A stretch of 64,000 bases of DNA from Sarcomyxa edulis (GCA_009761415.1 QUOL01000015.1:682001-746000), one strand, 5' to 3'; counted from the stretch's first letter, positions 35,111 to 46,920 are shown. Translations and numbers: made by a program. The notes: generated by a model from the letters alone, not told the origin.

Positions 35111-35540
35111 CAGTTGCATTCCATATAAGCTGCCAACCTGTTATTTGGAATGCATCCAACATAAGTCAGTGATAAAATTCTCCCCTGTGATACTTGCATT
35201 ACAAATAAGCTGCCAGCTTGTTATTTGGAATGGATCCGATATAAGTCAGTGACAAAATTCTCCACTGTGATACTTGCATTACAAATAAGCTGCCAGCCTG
35301 TTATTTGGAATGGATCCGATATAAGTGAGTGACAAAGTTGAACTGCAAAAATTTAGAAACTCCCTTGTGATACTTGCATTCCAAATAAGCTGCCAGCCTG
35401 TTATTTGGAATGGATCCGATATAAGTGAGTGACAAAGTTGAACTGCAAAAATTTAGAAACTCCCTTGTGATACTTGCATTCCAAATAAGCTGCCAGCCTG
35501 TTATTTGGAATGGATCAGACATAAGTCAGTGACAAGAATG
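35110..35540 (+). repeat. Satellite built on a TTCCAAATAA stem-loop
   Basis: Five copies of a motif gcatt-n-caaataagctgccagcctg followed by ttatttggaatg, spaced about 80, 80, 100 and 100 bases. The arms TTCCAAATAA and TTATTTGGAA are complementary around a 12-base loop. The same arms occur in the 1.5-kb unit, so the satellite is related to it. Confidence 0.8.
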
Positions 35541-35845
35541 TGTTTCAAAAGTCAGCACCTCTTTAATATAGAAAAAAAAATGTACAATAACTTCGTTTAA
35601 AGACAGATATGACGATAGCTTGAATGCGGAATGCACCACCAAGATGCAGTACCTCTCTTATTCAAAGACGTAAAATGCTAGATTAAAAACACAATCATCA
35701 AGATGGGCAGACTAAAGCAAGACATTGAGGATAGAAAAACGATCATAATACGAGTTGGTGAGAAGTAGTGTTAAGAAAAAGCTGTTAGACCCAGAATTGG
35801 ATTCAGCCACTAACCACAAAGTTGGGACATTTGTGGACTTGACTT
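35541..35845 (+). repeat. Diverged relic of the 1.5-kb unit
   Basis: Near 35785-35835 the sequence gctgttagaccc, attggattcagccac and gttgggac matches the unit's gccgttagaccc, atcggaatcagccgc and gctgggac with scattered changes. The rest is AT-rich and poorly alignable by eye. It lies directly before the helicase pseudogene. Confidence 0.5.
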
Positions 35846-35851
35846 AATGTC

Positions 35852-36996
35852 TTACAGAGCAGGTATTGAACAATGACAATTATACAAAATGTGGTGGGAT
35901 CATTTTTGTCACATCACAAAAGAATAAGAAAATACTTGGTACTTCGGTTGGCAACTGCATCTCACACGTAGGTAGAGATGCATGGGAATGAGAACACAAC
36001 AAGGTAGCATATACATCAGGACCCAATCAATGGATTGTTACAACCACAGACATGATACATGGCATCGATCATCCAGACGCAGGTGTCGCTATCTTCTATC
36101 ACATACCATTTGGCTTTGTCAACTTGTATCAAAGCGCTGGATGGACAGATCACAATGGAGAGACATCATACGTGTTTCTGGTACATCAAAATACGTGCTA
36201 CATACCAGCAAGACCAGACACCATTGATCTCCAATATGAAGACCAAGCAAAAGCATGAGCCCACAACGACACAGAATGCAGGTGTTTTGGAGTGGGACAA
36301 GTCATGAATGGACGTGGAACTCAGGGTCAAGATATTCATGGAGCAGCCATCTGCAACATATGCGGCTTCACCACCAAAATTGTCAGAGTCATTAACTCTC
36401 TTCTGATGGATCCACCACCTGCACCAGTACCAACTCTGCCCATACATGCTGACTTGAACGATGAGAAATTCACAATGTCATATGATAAATGAGACGACAA
36501 CACAATCATGAACACGGACCAAATCTTCTTTGAAGGAAGAGCATCACGGACAAGGTGGCTTGCATCGATACCACTATTCAGCATATCAGAAGTCAATACA
36601 ACATCTTTGCCAGTGGTATCCCACACATCAATAGCACCAACCATAAATGCCAGACCCGGAATATCTGTCTAAATTGATGTCACCATCTATCACCGGTCCA
36701 TTCAAACACTAGACGCAAAAGCAAGACTTCTCAAAGTTACGATAGGATCACTCAGTCTATACTGTGAGATGTGCTTGGCACAACATGGACAGTTCAGACC
36801 AAGAGACTTCAGTCATAGACCGTTCATCTCATGTCGTCAAACAGGCACCAAGTTTGTAGGACATGATGGACTAGAATGAATCGATTTGAAGAAGATGATG
36901 CACTTTGCCAACTCCGACTACTACTTCCGATGTGGAGCACCACAAGGCGACAAGTACATACCGAGCGCACATCCAAAGTTCAAAGCAGGAGAAAAC
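35852..36996 (+). pseudogene. C-terminal part of a RecQ-like helicase, decayed
   Basis: Homologous to the end of the gene at 39272-43971: GIIFVTSQ, GNCISH, QWIV, MIHGIDHPDAGVAIFYHIPF and ETSYVFLVHQNTCYIP are shared. Motif VI is altered from QGAGRTGRNG to QSAGWTDHNG and stops interrupt the frame at a few places, so it is non-functional. Beyond the shared PDTIDL it continues in one frame for about 250 more codons with few stops: ECRCFGVGQ, HGAAICNICG, LYCEMCLAQHGQ and SDYYFRCGAPQGDKYIPSAH. This extension has several Cys pairs and a His-containing tail. It shows what followed the helicase core before the main copy was truncated. Confidence 0.8.
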
Positions 36997-37003
36997 CTAC
37001 TCT

Positions 37004-37336
37004 AATTAGGCCCTTAACGGGGGGGCCCGTTAAGAAGGGTCGGGGGTTTACGGTCGTGAGTACCCAGAAAGTTCCGTTAGGGTCCCAGGACCTCATACCC
37101 GAGAGCGTTTGCAAAACCCCTCCCGTATGAGCTCGCAGGAGGCCCATCATCGCTGGGCTCAGACAGCCACCAGGAGCGCCACATTCGATCCGGTCGGAAC
37201 AAAATTTCGACTTGGCCACCGTCTTCAGTGGGGTACACAACTAAGGTACGCCCGGCGGAAAAGTCACCGTACACCTCCTGAGGCCGTAGAACATCGATCA
37301 ATCTGGTAGCCGAAGCTCCAACAAAGATCAGGACAT
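37004..37336 (-). other. GC-rich insert with a coding-like minus frame
   Basis: About 330 bases much richer in GC than its surroundings. At its left edge lies the inverted repeat CTTAACGGG...CCCGTTAAG around a short G run. The minus strand has an 88-codon frame (LIFVGASATRLIDVLRP, then WRSWWLSEPSDDGPP) without stops. I do not recognise the protein. It looks like a captured gene piece or a transposon fragment inserted into the helicase relic. Confidence 0.4.
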
Positions 37337-37648
37337 CCTGCACTCATTTCTCCGGGGTTTTGGACGGTTGGGTGCTCAAAATGGAGGTATAGGGTAGTAT
37401 TAATGGATCCTACAAGCACTAGGTAAACCCCCTTCATTTGAGATCACCACAGCACCCAGGGGTGCTGGCCTAACAAAGCTCCAGCAAAAGATCCTGCACT
37501 CAGTTCTCCGGGGTTTTGGATAGTTGGGTGCTCAGAATGAAGGGATAGGGTAGTATTAATGGTACCCACAAGCACTAAGTAAACCCCCTTCATTTGAGAT
37601 CACCACAGCACCCAGGGGTGCTGGCCCAACAAAGGTCCAGCAGGAGAC
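37337..37648 (+). repeat. Two tandem copies of a 156-bp repeat
   Basis: The two copies begin at cctgcactca (37337 and 37493) and share ctccggggttttgga, gggtagtattaatgg and cagcacccaggggtgctgg with a few differences. The last word contains the inverted repeat CAGCACCC...GGGTGCTG. Confidence 0.85.
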
Positions 37649-37929
37649 CATCTCATAAGTTGATCTGAAACACCAAACAATATTGCTACATAGATCAGTA
37701 TGATCATGTCCTGTGTTTTTCATCTCAGGAAAGTCTGTATCATGAGTATACAATATGTGTGCACAAGAAAGCAAAATCACCCATGTTTGAACTGAAGTTA
37801 GGGATCACTGATCTGTAACTAAAATTAGGTTTGGCAACAAGCACTATAAACAAATATACACCTCAAGTCAAGACATGTATTGTTTTACCAAACTAAGGAA
37901 AATTTCACAGGACTACAGCATTCATTGAC

Positions 37930-39070
37930 TGTAAAAGTCAGCAAGAAGCCAAACAATACTTTGGAAGTATAGTTTGGTTCATGACACATGTCCATCAGCA
38001 TCCAGGCACTTGATCTGGTTCTAAATATAAATATTGAAATCAGACCAGAGCCAAACAATACTTTAAAAGTATAGTTTGGCTCATGACAAATGTCAGTATC
38101 CAGGCACTCAATCAAAGTTTGATCAAGTTCTAAAGATAGGTATTGAGATTAGACCAGAGCCAAACAATACTTTGGAAGTATAGTTTGGTTCATGACACAT
38201 GTTCATCAGCATTCAGGCACTTGATCAGAGTTTAATCTAGTTCTAAAAATAAATATCATCAAAAGTGAGAAGAGAGCCAAACAATACTTTGGAAGTATAG
38301 TTTGGTTCATGACACATGTCAGTATCCAGGCACTCAATCAAAGTTGATCAAGTTCTAAAGATAGGTATTGAGATTAGACCAGAGCCAAACAATACTTTGG
38401 AAGTATAGTTTGGTTCATGACACATGTCCATCAGCATCCAGGCACTTGATCTGGTTCTAAATATAAATATTGAAATCAGACCAGAGCCAAACAATACTTT
38501 AAAAGTATAGTTTGGCTCATGACAAATGTCAGTATCCAGGCACTCAATCAAAGTTTGATCAAGTTCTAAAGATAGGTATTGAGATTAGACCAGAGCCAAA
38601 CAATACTTTGGAAGTATAGTTTGGTTCATGACACATGTTCATCAGCATTCAGGCACTTGATCAGAGTTTAATCTAGTTCTAAAAATAAATATCATCAAAA
38701 GTGAGAAGAGAGCCAAACAATACTTTGGAAGTATAGTTTGGTTCATGACACATGTCCATCAGCATCCAGGCACTTGATCTGGTTCTAAATATAGATATTG
38801 AAATCAGACCAGAGCCAAACAATACTTTGGAAGTATAGTTTGGTTCATGACACATGTTCATCAGCATCCAGGCACTTGATCTGGTTCTAAATATAGATAT
38901 TGAAATCAGACCAGAGCCAAACAATACTTTGGAAGTATAGTTTGGTTCATGACACATGTCCATCAGCATTCAGGCACTTGATCAGAGTTTGATCTAGTTC
39001 TAAAAATAAATATCATCAAGACTTAGAAGAGAGCCAAACAATACTTTGGGAGTATTGTTTGTTCCATCAC
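37930..39070 (+). repeat. Satellite of 103-119 bp units with an inner palindrome
   Basis: Eleven copies of a unit carrying CCAAACAATACTT-tgg-AAGTATAGTTTGG, a near-perfect 29-base inverted repeat, followed by catgacacatg and a variable linker. The block 37,950-38,270 recurs at about 38,380-38,700, so there is a higher-order duplication of three units. It ends 200 bases before the helicase start. Minus-strand open frames here are a by-product of the repeat. Confidence 0.9.
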
Positions 39071-39271
39071 AGATCACAGCTAAAGATAGAATTACACTTC
39101 TTTCCTCCCAGCATCATCAGCCAAAGAAAAAAGCTTCTAATCATTCAAGCAGAAGATCTTGGATCATGTGAGTAGATTTTGAAAATGTACTGATGTTAAA
39201 CTGATTATACCAATGAATCAAGGCCTATTTGTCCAATTTGCAGGGCAAATGTGGCTGCAGGAACTACTGCT

Positions 39272-42200
39272 ATGAATACTCATCATACAACATATCACTT
39301 GTTGACTTATGGCTTCATTGCTGATGGTAAGATATATTCAAGGTTAAATAATGAATTACTGCTGATACTTGGATACATATGTAGCTCAGTCATTCATACT
39401 GTCAAGGTCCAGTCCAACAAGCAATGTAGACTGTCCATTTTCTGGTTGCACAGAAGAATATTCCAATACAAGGAGTTTTCTCAAACACATCAAAAAACAT
39501 CATGGAATCAAAAAAACACACATCAAGTATACTTCTGCTTCAATTGAAGCTATGGAAGTCACTGGTCTTTTGGAAGAGGACACCATGGATATAGATCGAC
39601 CTGTCGACCAGGATATAGGGTCAGGCTCCAACATTGGTCCACACCGGCAAACTCGTAATCACAATATCAGTGATCGTCACCATCCTTATACACGTACAAC
39701 ATCAATCTCTGGGACAAACATGCCAGAATTAGCATTGTCAACATCTAAACAAGACACAACTGCTTGTAAGTAAATATAGTGAGACTATATAATGATGTTT
39801 TATTAATCTATGTATAGCTCAATCTCTCAATGGTCAAATCTGCTATCTCCTCACTTCTACTCTGCTAGCTTTATTCTCCCTCCGCATCCATAGCATTTTC
39901 AAAACCATTCATTGTATGGTTTGTGAAACTGCATGGATTCCTGCCAGTTTAATTGGACACCTCAAAAGTCACGGTCTAATTCCCACTTCACAACAAGTTG
40001 AAGAGCTGCACACTGAACTGGTCAAACACAATGTTGCCAATACATCTGATGTTCCCGCTCCACCTCCTAATGGTCCACCAATCGAAGGATTATCGGTCAC
40101 TCAGCATGGACATTGCTGTAATCAATGCACCTATTGCTGTCCAACCTTTGCAGCATTTGCAGTTCATTGGTCCAGCAAACATCGTGATATCACTACACCT
40201 GCACGTGCAGCATTCACACTTTGTGACATCCAGACATTTTTCAAACCGACTCCACAGCGCTGGTTTAAGGTTAATGCAGCATTGACTCAGTTGCAGTCTG
40301 GTAATCCGTTTGCAATTTACTTGCAACAACAGGTGCCACTCTTTGCAACCAACAATCACATTGCACCTGCTACCCATCCCCGCGAAATTCCACCATTACT
40401 TCAGGTCACTGGATGGCATCTTCATCTTCAGGAATATACAGAAGACAAGTCCAAAGTGGAGGGAGTGCGTAAACTGATGGCACTTCCATCATTACGCAGT
40501 TCATCGCCACTGTTATTGCAGTTGAAAGAAGCAGTCTTCCAATACATGGTGATTGTGCGAGATAATGCCAGACAATCAGTGATTGGAATAAAGCGACTTT
40601 TAATGGAATGTCCAAGGTAAGTTGCAAGTAGAGCAACACTAAAAATTTTTCTGAACTTAATCATGTTTTTAGAAATGCTGGGAACCATGAACATTGGCGC
40701 GTCCATTCTGACGATGTTACACTCAAGGCATATGGCACACTTCTGGTTCAATTTATTCACGCTCTGCTTCTTACTCTGCAGAAGGATTCCCCAACCGACT
40801 ATCAGTTCCCACTCAATGCTGATCAAGTTCAATGTGGTCTTAATTTGATTGACATTCTGAACAATGGTGAAGGCGATGTAATTGAAACTATCCATCTATT
40901 CTCCTTGTGCTTTTTGGCACCTCGCAATCTGGCAGACACTATGGATAACTATTCCAAATGGGACGATCCATTAGAATGCCTCATTGCTATTTACTGCCTT
41001 AACGAGGACGGAAATTTCAAGCGACCACATGAAGTGACTCAGTTGTTCGCTAAACTGAAATATTTCATTCGTGGGGCAACCTTGCTGGAAGGAATACGTA
41101 ACAAAGATCAATACAATAATGATATCTACAAGTGAGTTATGGTGCTTCTAATGAAAATCAGGGCTCATGTATTCTGTTTAGATCAGTAGAAACGCAGGGT
41201 ATGAACATGCTGCGATTAGGCATGCTCTCTCCCTACAACACAGTCACAGAATATCAAAGCTACGCATCATCCCTCGCGTTGAATACAACTTCTGTTCCCG
41301 CTACCCGAGTCTCTGCAGATGGATCTCAAATCAGTTACAAGGAACATACACTACATGTTCCAAAATGGATTGATGGTCTTCATTTACTTGCCGATGAACT
41401 GGAGAGCAGCATTGACAGTCTACTCCGTCATCAGATCATTCCAATGGACATTCCCAGTGATGTTGCAGACGACTGGACGGTCGAAACACGTGGTTACAGC
41501 TGGATTCACAATGGTTCCTTTTTGGCAACAGAACGACCTTTAATCAAAATTCTGTTTGAGGACGACACTTTAAAACTGGCACAAGTTGATCGTAACAACA
41601 ACTTGATATTCAACACTGCAGCTATGCACAAAGTCATGGAACATGCCGCAGAAATCAATCGACAACTTGCTCTTTTCGCATTCACATCACCAGGCCAAGA
41701 TCCACGAAGCTCAGAGTTTGCTGATCATAAGATTCAAAACTCCACTCGTCCTCGAACTATCTTCCGTAGCAATGGCGATATCTGGTTAGTCACACGTCGA
41801 GTCAAAACGGAAAACATGATACGCCGTGATGTCTTCATTCCAATCAAAGCTCATCCCAGGTTGGCTCGCATCCTAGAAGTCTATCTGCTCATTATTCGAC
41901 CAATGGAACGGGACTTTGCACGAATTTTGTGGGGTGAAGAAGTCGGCCAATTGTACGATGAATACTTATGGGTCAGGATGGGTAAACGTGTGGGTGAAGA
42001 TCAATTCAGCAATGATCTAGAAGACTTTACAGAATCACACTGTGGTGTTGCAGTGAGTGTTCGTCCCTATCGGCAACTAACAGTTCAAATTGCACGAATA
42101 TATCTTGGATCCGAATACGAAATCGATGAGGACGAGGACGATGTATTGGCAGCTCAGCGTGGACATGGCCTTGGTACCTCGCGTAGAATCTATGCACCAG

Positions 42201-43971
42201 AAGTTGGACATCTTCCTTGCATGTCCAGCGATCTTCTACTGCGGTTTGGACACGTATCAGAAAAGTGGTGGGAGTTGACAGGCTTTCGTGAAGGATTTCC
42301 CAAGATGCTACCCCTTCATGTCAGGCGTCAGGTTCAAGACACAATCCGCAAACAACAAACTACAGATGTTCCCATTACTACAACTCAGGTTCAGGCTCCT
42401 TTTGATCCAACATTTCTTCTCCAACATCTGACGGCTACTATTACCGGAGAAATTAACAAGATGCAGGTTCAATTGGAAGACAAAATGCAAAAGGTGGTTG
42501 CAGACGGAATTGCAGAAGCAATGCAACGTGGCTTTGGGAGATCTTTAGGGCCACAATCAACAATACGGGAACCAGTCTTTCATCCACCACCACCACCAAG
42601 TCTTCATCATCAGAGTCCTGCAACACCTAAACAACCTCCTGCTCAAACATCCTTGGACATGGACGATCTTTACTTGACACACGAGGAACAAGAAGCTCTT
42701 GAAACACGTATGGCAGATGAAGAAGCAAGAACAGATACAGACATATCAGAATCAACTTGTGTCTTACGGGCAACGACACCTGGAGCGGACGAGCAACTAC
42801 AACACCTTTTACGACAATGCTTTCCTGGGAAACTCAATCCAACATTCAAATCACCTTATCAAAAGGAGATGGTACTAACAGCCATGGATCGCAAACACAA
42901 TTTCATTGCAATTCTTCCTACCGGTGGTGGCAAAAGTTTGGTCTATCTTTTACCACAGTTCCAAGAACAGGATTTCCACACGTTCGTTGTCATTCCCAAC
43001 AAGGCATTAATGACAGATCAAATTCAACGGGCACAACGACTTGGTATACCAGTAACTCAATGGAAAGTCAGCTCAAAAGGTGTTGGAAATTCAAGATTGG
43101 TATTTGTGGCATTGGAAACAGCAGCACATAGGAAGTTCGAACAGTATGCTCAAATATTACTTGTCATTTGTGTAGCTTATTGAATTATATTTTATACAGA
43201 TACTGGCGCTCTATTGAACAAAAAGCAATACGTTTGATTATTGATGAAGCGCATCAAATCGTTACTAGTGCCAGCCACCGCCCAGCATTCGAACGGATAC
43301 TCAAATTGGCTAACTTTGCAACACAAAAAATCTATCTGACAGCATCACTTCCCAAAGTTCTAATGCCACATTTCTTGAAAGCGACGGCTCTACCCAACTC
43401 GACACTTGTTATTCGTGCCCCAACATATCAGCCTCAGATCACATACCATGTTGTGACATACGAGACCGCAACTACAACGGCAACAAGGTTCATTGTAGAT
43501 CTGGCAAACTATCTTACACAACAAGTGTTAGTCAAGTCTGACGGTACAAAACGCGGTGGGATTATCTTTGTCACTTCACAAAGGGACGCAGAAGAACTTG
43601 GTACTTCATTTGGCAACTGCATATCGCATGCAGGTATGGATGCATCTGAACGTGGACACAACGAATTGGCATGGACATCAGGACTTAATCAATGGATCGT
43701 GGCAACAACAGGAATGATTCACGGCATCGATCATCCAGATGCTGGGGTAGCCATCTTCTATCACATCCCATTTGGATTCATCAACTTGTATCAAGGCGCA
43801 GGACGAACAGGTCGCAACGGAGAAACATCATACGTATTCCTAGTGCATCAAAATACATGTTACATCCCAGCACCACCAGACACTATAGACCTATGTTTCT
43901 TATCCGGGAATAGGGCGCCCTATTCCACTAACCCCGAGGTCATTTCAAGGCAAAACGGACGAAAAAGGTGA
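39272..43971 (+). CDS. RecQ-type helicase fused to C2H2 fingers and a tyrosine-recombinase-like region; C-terminus truncated
   Basis: Six exons (39272-39326, 39385-39765, 39818-40616, 40673-41131, 41182-43143, 43200-43971) give 1,475 residues. N-terminal C2H2-like fingers lie at residues 35-58 (C-x4-C-x12-H), about 178-197 and 249-267. A middle region ends with R804 (LLIIRPMERDF), K833, R862 and R870 (VRPYRQLTVQIAR), H893 and Y902 (GHGLGTSRRIYA), an order and spacing like tyrosine recombinases; the usual HxxR histidine is missing. The helicase has PTGGGKS (1144-1150), DEAH (1234-1237), TGMIHGIDHP and GRTGRNG (1420-1426). Subtelomeric RecQ-like genes are known in fungi (TLH, UTASa). At codon 1450 the frame enters the 1.5-kb repeat and stops after 26 foreign residues. 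An upstream non-coding exon ending near 39170 (GTGAGT) is possible. Helicase is certain; recombinase-like is inference. Confidence 0.85.
43907..43926 (+). repeat. Perfect 20-bp palindrome at the repeat's left end
   Basis: GGAATAGGGCGCCCTATTCC reads identically on both strands. It lies 14 bases inside each unit and shares its half-site with the ggaatagggcg words that follow at about 43973-44080, so the left end is a cluster of one motif in both directions. Confidence 0.9.
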
Positions 43972-44105
43972 CGGAATAGGGCGTTCAGTCACGAAATGTC
44001 ACGGAATAGGGTGTTTTGTGACGGAATAGGGCGTTCGGTCACGGAATAGGGCGTCCTGTGACGGAATAGGGCGTTCTTTGACACAACAGTAGGAGCCAGA
44101 GCATT

Positions 44106-44137
44106 TTCCAAATAAGACACTGGCTTGTTATTTGGAA
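44106..44137 (+). repeat. Stem-loop in the unit (first of five)
   Basis: Arms TTCCAAATAA (44106-44115) and TTATTTGGAA (44128-44137) are perfectly complementary around 12 bases. The position is given for the first unit and recurs in every full unit. Confidence 0.85.
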
Positions 44138-44513
44138 CATCCAAGAATGCAAAAGCGAGTACCAAGACGTGTCTGAGAGAAAAGTAAAAAATCATGGATC
44201 AAAGAGGGAACCATCGAAGTGGAGAAGACGTCAACCATACACCAAGACCAAAGTGAACGGTCAAAGCATCAGTTGCGACAAAAACGAAAAACCAACTCTG
44301 AGAGGCAAGACAAGAAGGCAATCAACCTTCAGCCGTGCAACCCCAAGATCGAGATGAAGTGTATGCATCAGAGACGCAAAAATATGAGATCAAAGAGGGA
44401 ACCATCGAAGTGGACAGACCGATACAAGACAAAGAACGGTCAAAACGCAAGTGAAACAGGGATGAAGCCGTTAGACCCGTAATCGGAATCAGCCGCTACC
44501 CCCCCAGCTGGGA

Positions 44514-44587
44514 CGTTAGGGTTGGGGTAGTTAGGCGGTTAGGGTTAGTGTTAGGCGTTAGGGTTAGTGTTAGGTGTTAGGGTTGAG
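44514..44587 (+). repeat. Degenerate telomere-like tract
   Basis: A run of TTAGGG with variants (TTAGGCG, TTAGTG, TTGGGG, TTAGGTG) over about 74 bases, on the plus strand. TTAGGG is the usual telomere repeat of basidiomycetes. On a right-hand chromosome arm the plus strand ends in this sequence, so orientation agrees with the telomere lying to the right. It recurs once in every full unit. Confidence 0.85.
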
Positions 44588-45081
44588 GATCATATAAAAA
44601 AAAAGTGCGAGTTAGTATCAGAGTCAGAGTGTCAGTGTCAGTGTCAGTGCAGACATCAACTCACATACAAAATCAAGATAGTCAGACAGTCAGTCAAGTG
44701 AGCAACCGACCTATCTCAAACAAGTCAACGAGCGACCGTTTCAAAAATAAAATGTGCATCACAATCAATTGTGGATCAAGTCAACAGAGTCAGTCAGACT
44801 CACATTCCAAATAAGATGACGCCCCACTATTTGAAACTGAGTCACCAACACCAGTCACCAACACCAAGTCTAAGATGAATTGTGGATCAAGTCAACATAG
44901 TCAGACTCACATTCCAAATAAGACGACATCCCACTATTTGAAACTGAGTCACCAACACCAAGTCCAAGAAAACTCTAACAGCCCACATTCCAAATAAGAC
45001 GACACCCCACTATTTGAAACTGAGTCACCAACACCAAGTCTAAGATCAATTGTGGATCAAGTCAACATAGTCAGACTCACA

Positions 45082-45113
45082 TTCCAAATAAGACGACATC
45101 CCACTATTTGGAA
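45082..45113 (+). repeat. Stem-loop in the unit (last of five)
   Basis: Arms TTCCAAATA and TATTTGGAA pair perfectly. Three related but mismatched copies precede it at about 44805, 44912 and 44988, each within a segment containing gagtcaccaacaccaagtc. Confidence 0.8.
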
Positions 45114-45194
45114 ACTGAGTCACCAACACCAAGTCTGATGCTTAGAGTTACAATGTTTCAAATGAGATGACACTCCACTATGACACCAAGTGAG

Positions 45195-45345
45195 TCCAAA
45201 CTAACCCCGAGTAACTTCGAGCTGAAACAACACGGAAATAACCCCGTGTAACCCCGAGTTCAAACGACATGGAAATAACCCCGTGTAACCCCGAGCTCAA
45301 ACAGCACAGAAATAACCCCGAGTAACCCCGAGCTCATTTACGACA
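45195..45345 (+). repeat. taaccccgag sub-repeats
   Basis: Four imperfect copies of a word of about 36-40 bases containing gaaataacccc and gtaaccccgag. This C-rich run has the opposite strand bias to the telomere-like tract in the same unit. Position is for the first unit. Confidence 0.75.
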
Positions 45346-46920
45346 AACGACAAGGAAACAACTCCAAGCTACCCCAGCGTCACGCTATGAGAAGCGACCG
45401 GATCATATGTTTCTTATCCGGGAATAGGGCGCCCTATTCCACTAACCCCGAGGTCATTTCAAGGCAAAACGGACGAAAAAGGTGACGGAATAGGGCGTTC
45501 AGTCACGAAATGTCACGGAATAGGGTGTTTTGTGACGGAATAGGGCGTTCGGTCACGGAATAGGGCGTCCTGTGACGGAATAGGGCGTTCTTTGACACAA
45601 CAGTAGGAGCCAGAGCATTTTCCAAATAAGACACTGGCTTGTTATTTGGAACATCCAAGAATGCAAAAGCGAGTACCAAGACGTGTCTGAGAGAAAAGTA
45701 AAAAATCATGGATCAAAGAGGGAACCATCGAAGTGGAGAAGACGTCAACCATACACCAAGACCAAAGTGAACGGTCAAAGCATCAGTTGCGACAAAAACG
45801 AAAAACCAACTCTGAGAGGCAAGACAAGAAGGCAATCAACCTTCAGCCGTGCAACCCCAAGATCGAGATGAAGTGTATGCATCAGAGACGCAAAAATATG
45901 AGATCAAAGAGGGAACCATCGAAGTGGACAGACCGATACAAGACAAAGAACGGTCAAAACGCAAGTGAAACAGGGATGAAGCCGTTAGACCCGTAATCGG
46001 AATCAGCCGCTACCCCCCCAGCTGGGACGTTAGGGTTGGGGTAGTTAGGCGGTTAGGGTTAGTGTTAGGCGTTAGGGTTAGTGTTAGGTGTTAGGGTTGA
46101 GGATCATATAAAAAAAAAGTGCGAGTTAGTATCAGAGTCAGAGTGTCAGTGTCAGTGTCAGTGCAGACATCAACTCACATACAAAATCAAGATAGTCAGA
46201 CAGTCAGTCAAGTGAGCAACCGACCTATCTCAAACAAGTCAACGAGCGACCGTTTCAAAAATAAAATGTGCATCACAATCAATTGTGGATCAAGTCAACA
46301 GAGTCAGTCAGACTCACATTCCAAATAAGATGACGCCCCACTATTTGAAACTGAGTCACCAACACCAGTCACCAACACCAAGTCTAAGATGAATTGTGGA
46401 TCAAGTCAACATAGTCAGACTCACATTCCAAATAAGACGACATCCCACTATTTGAAACTGAGTCACCAACACCAAGTCCAAGAAAACTCTAACAGCCCAC
46501 ATTCCAAATAAGACGACACCCCACTATTTGAAACTGAGTCACCAACACCAAGTCTAAGATCAATTGTGGATCAAGTCAACATAGTCAGACTCACATTCCA
46601 AATAAGACGACATCCCACTATTTGGAAACTGAGTCACCAACACCAAGTCTGATGCTTAGAGTTACAATGTTTCAAATGAGATGACACTCCACTATGACAC
46701 CAAGTGAGTCCAAACTAACCCCGAGTAACTTCGAGCTGAAACAACACGGAAATAACCCCGTGTAACCCCGAGTTCAAACGACATGGAAATAACCCCGTGT
46801 AACCCCGAGCTCAAACAGCACAGAAATAACCCCGAGTAACCCCGAGCTCATTTACGACAAACGACAAGGAAACAACTCCAAGCTACCCCAGCGTCACGCT
46901 ATGAGAAGCGACCGGATCAT

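Noticed and set aside
37885..38969. Minus-strand frames with MCHEPNYTSKVLFGS repeats
   Set aside because: These are translations of the satellite; the repeated peptide follows the DNA period and has no start or splice context.
43989..44814. Repeated open frames of 62-87 codons in each 1.5-kb unit, on both strands
   Set aside because: They persist only because the units are near-identical. Overlapping frames in several phases, low-complexity composition, and frame loss by single-base changes in other units give no sign of coding selection.
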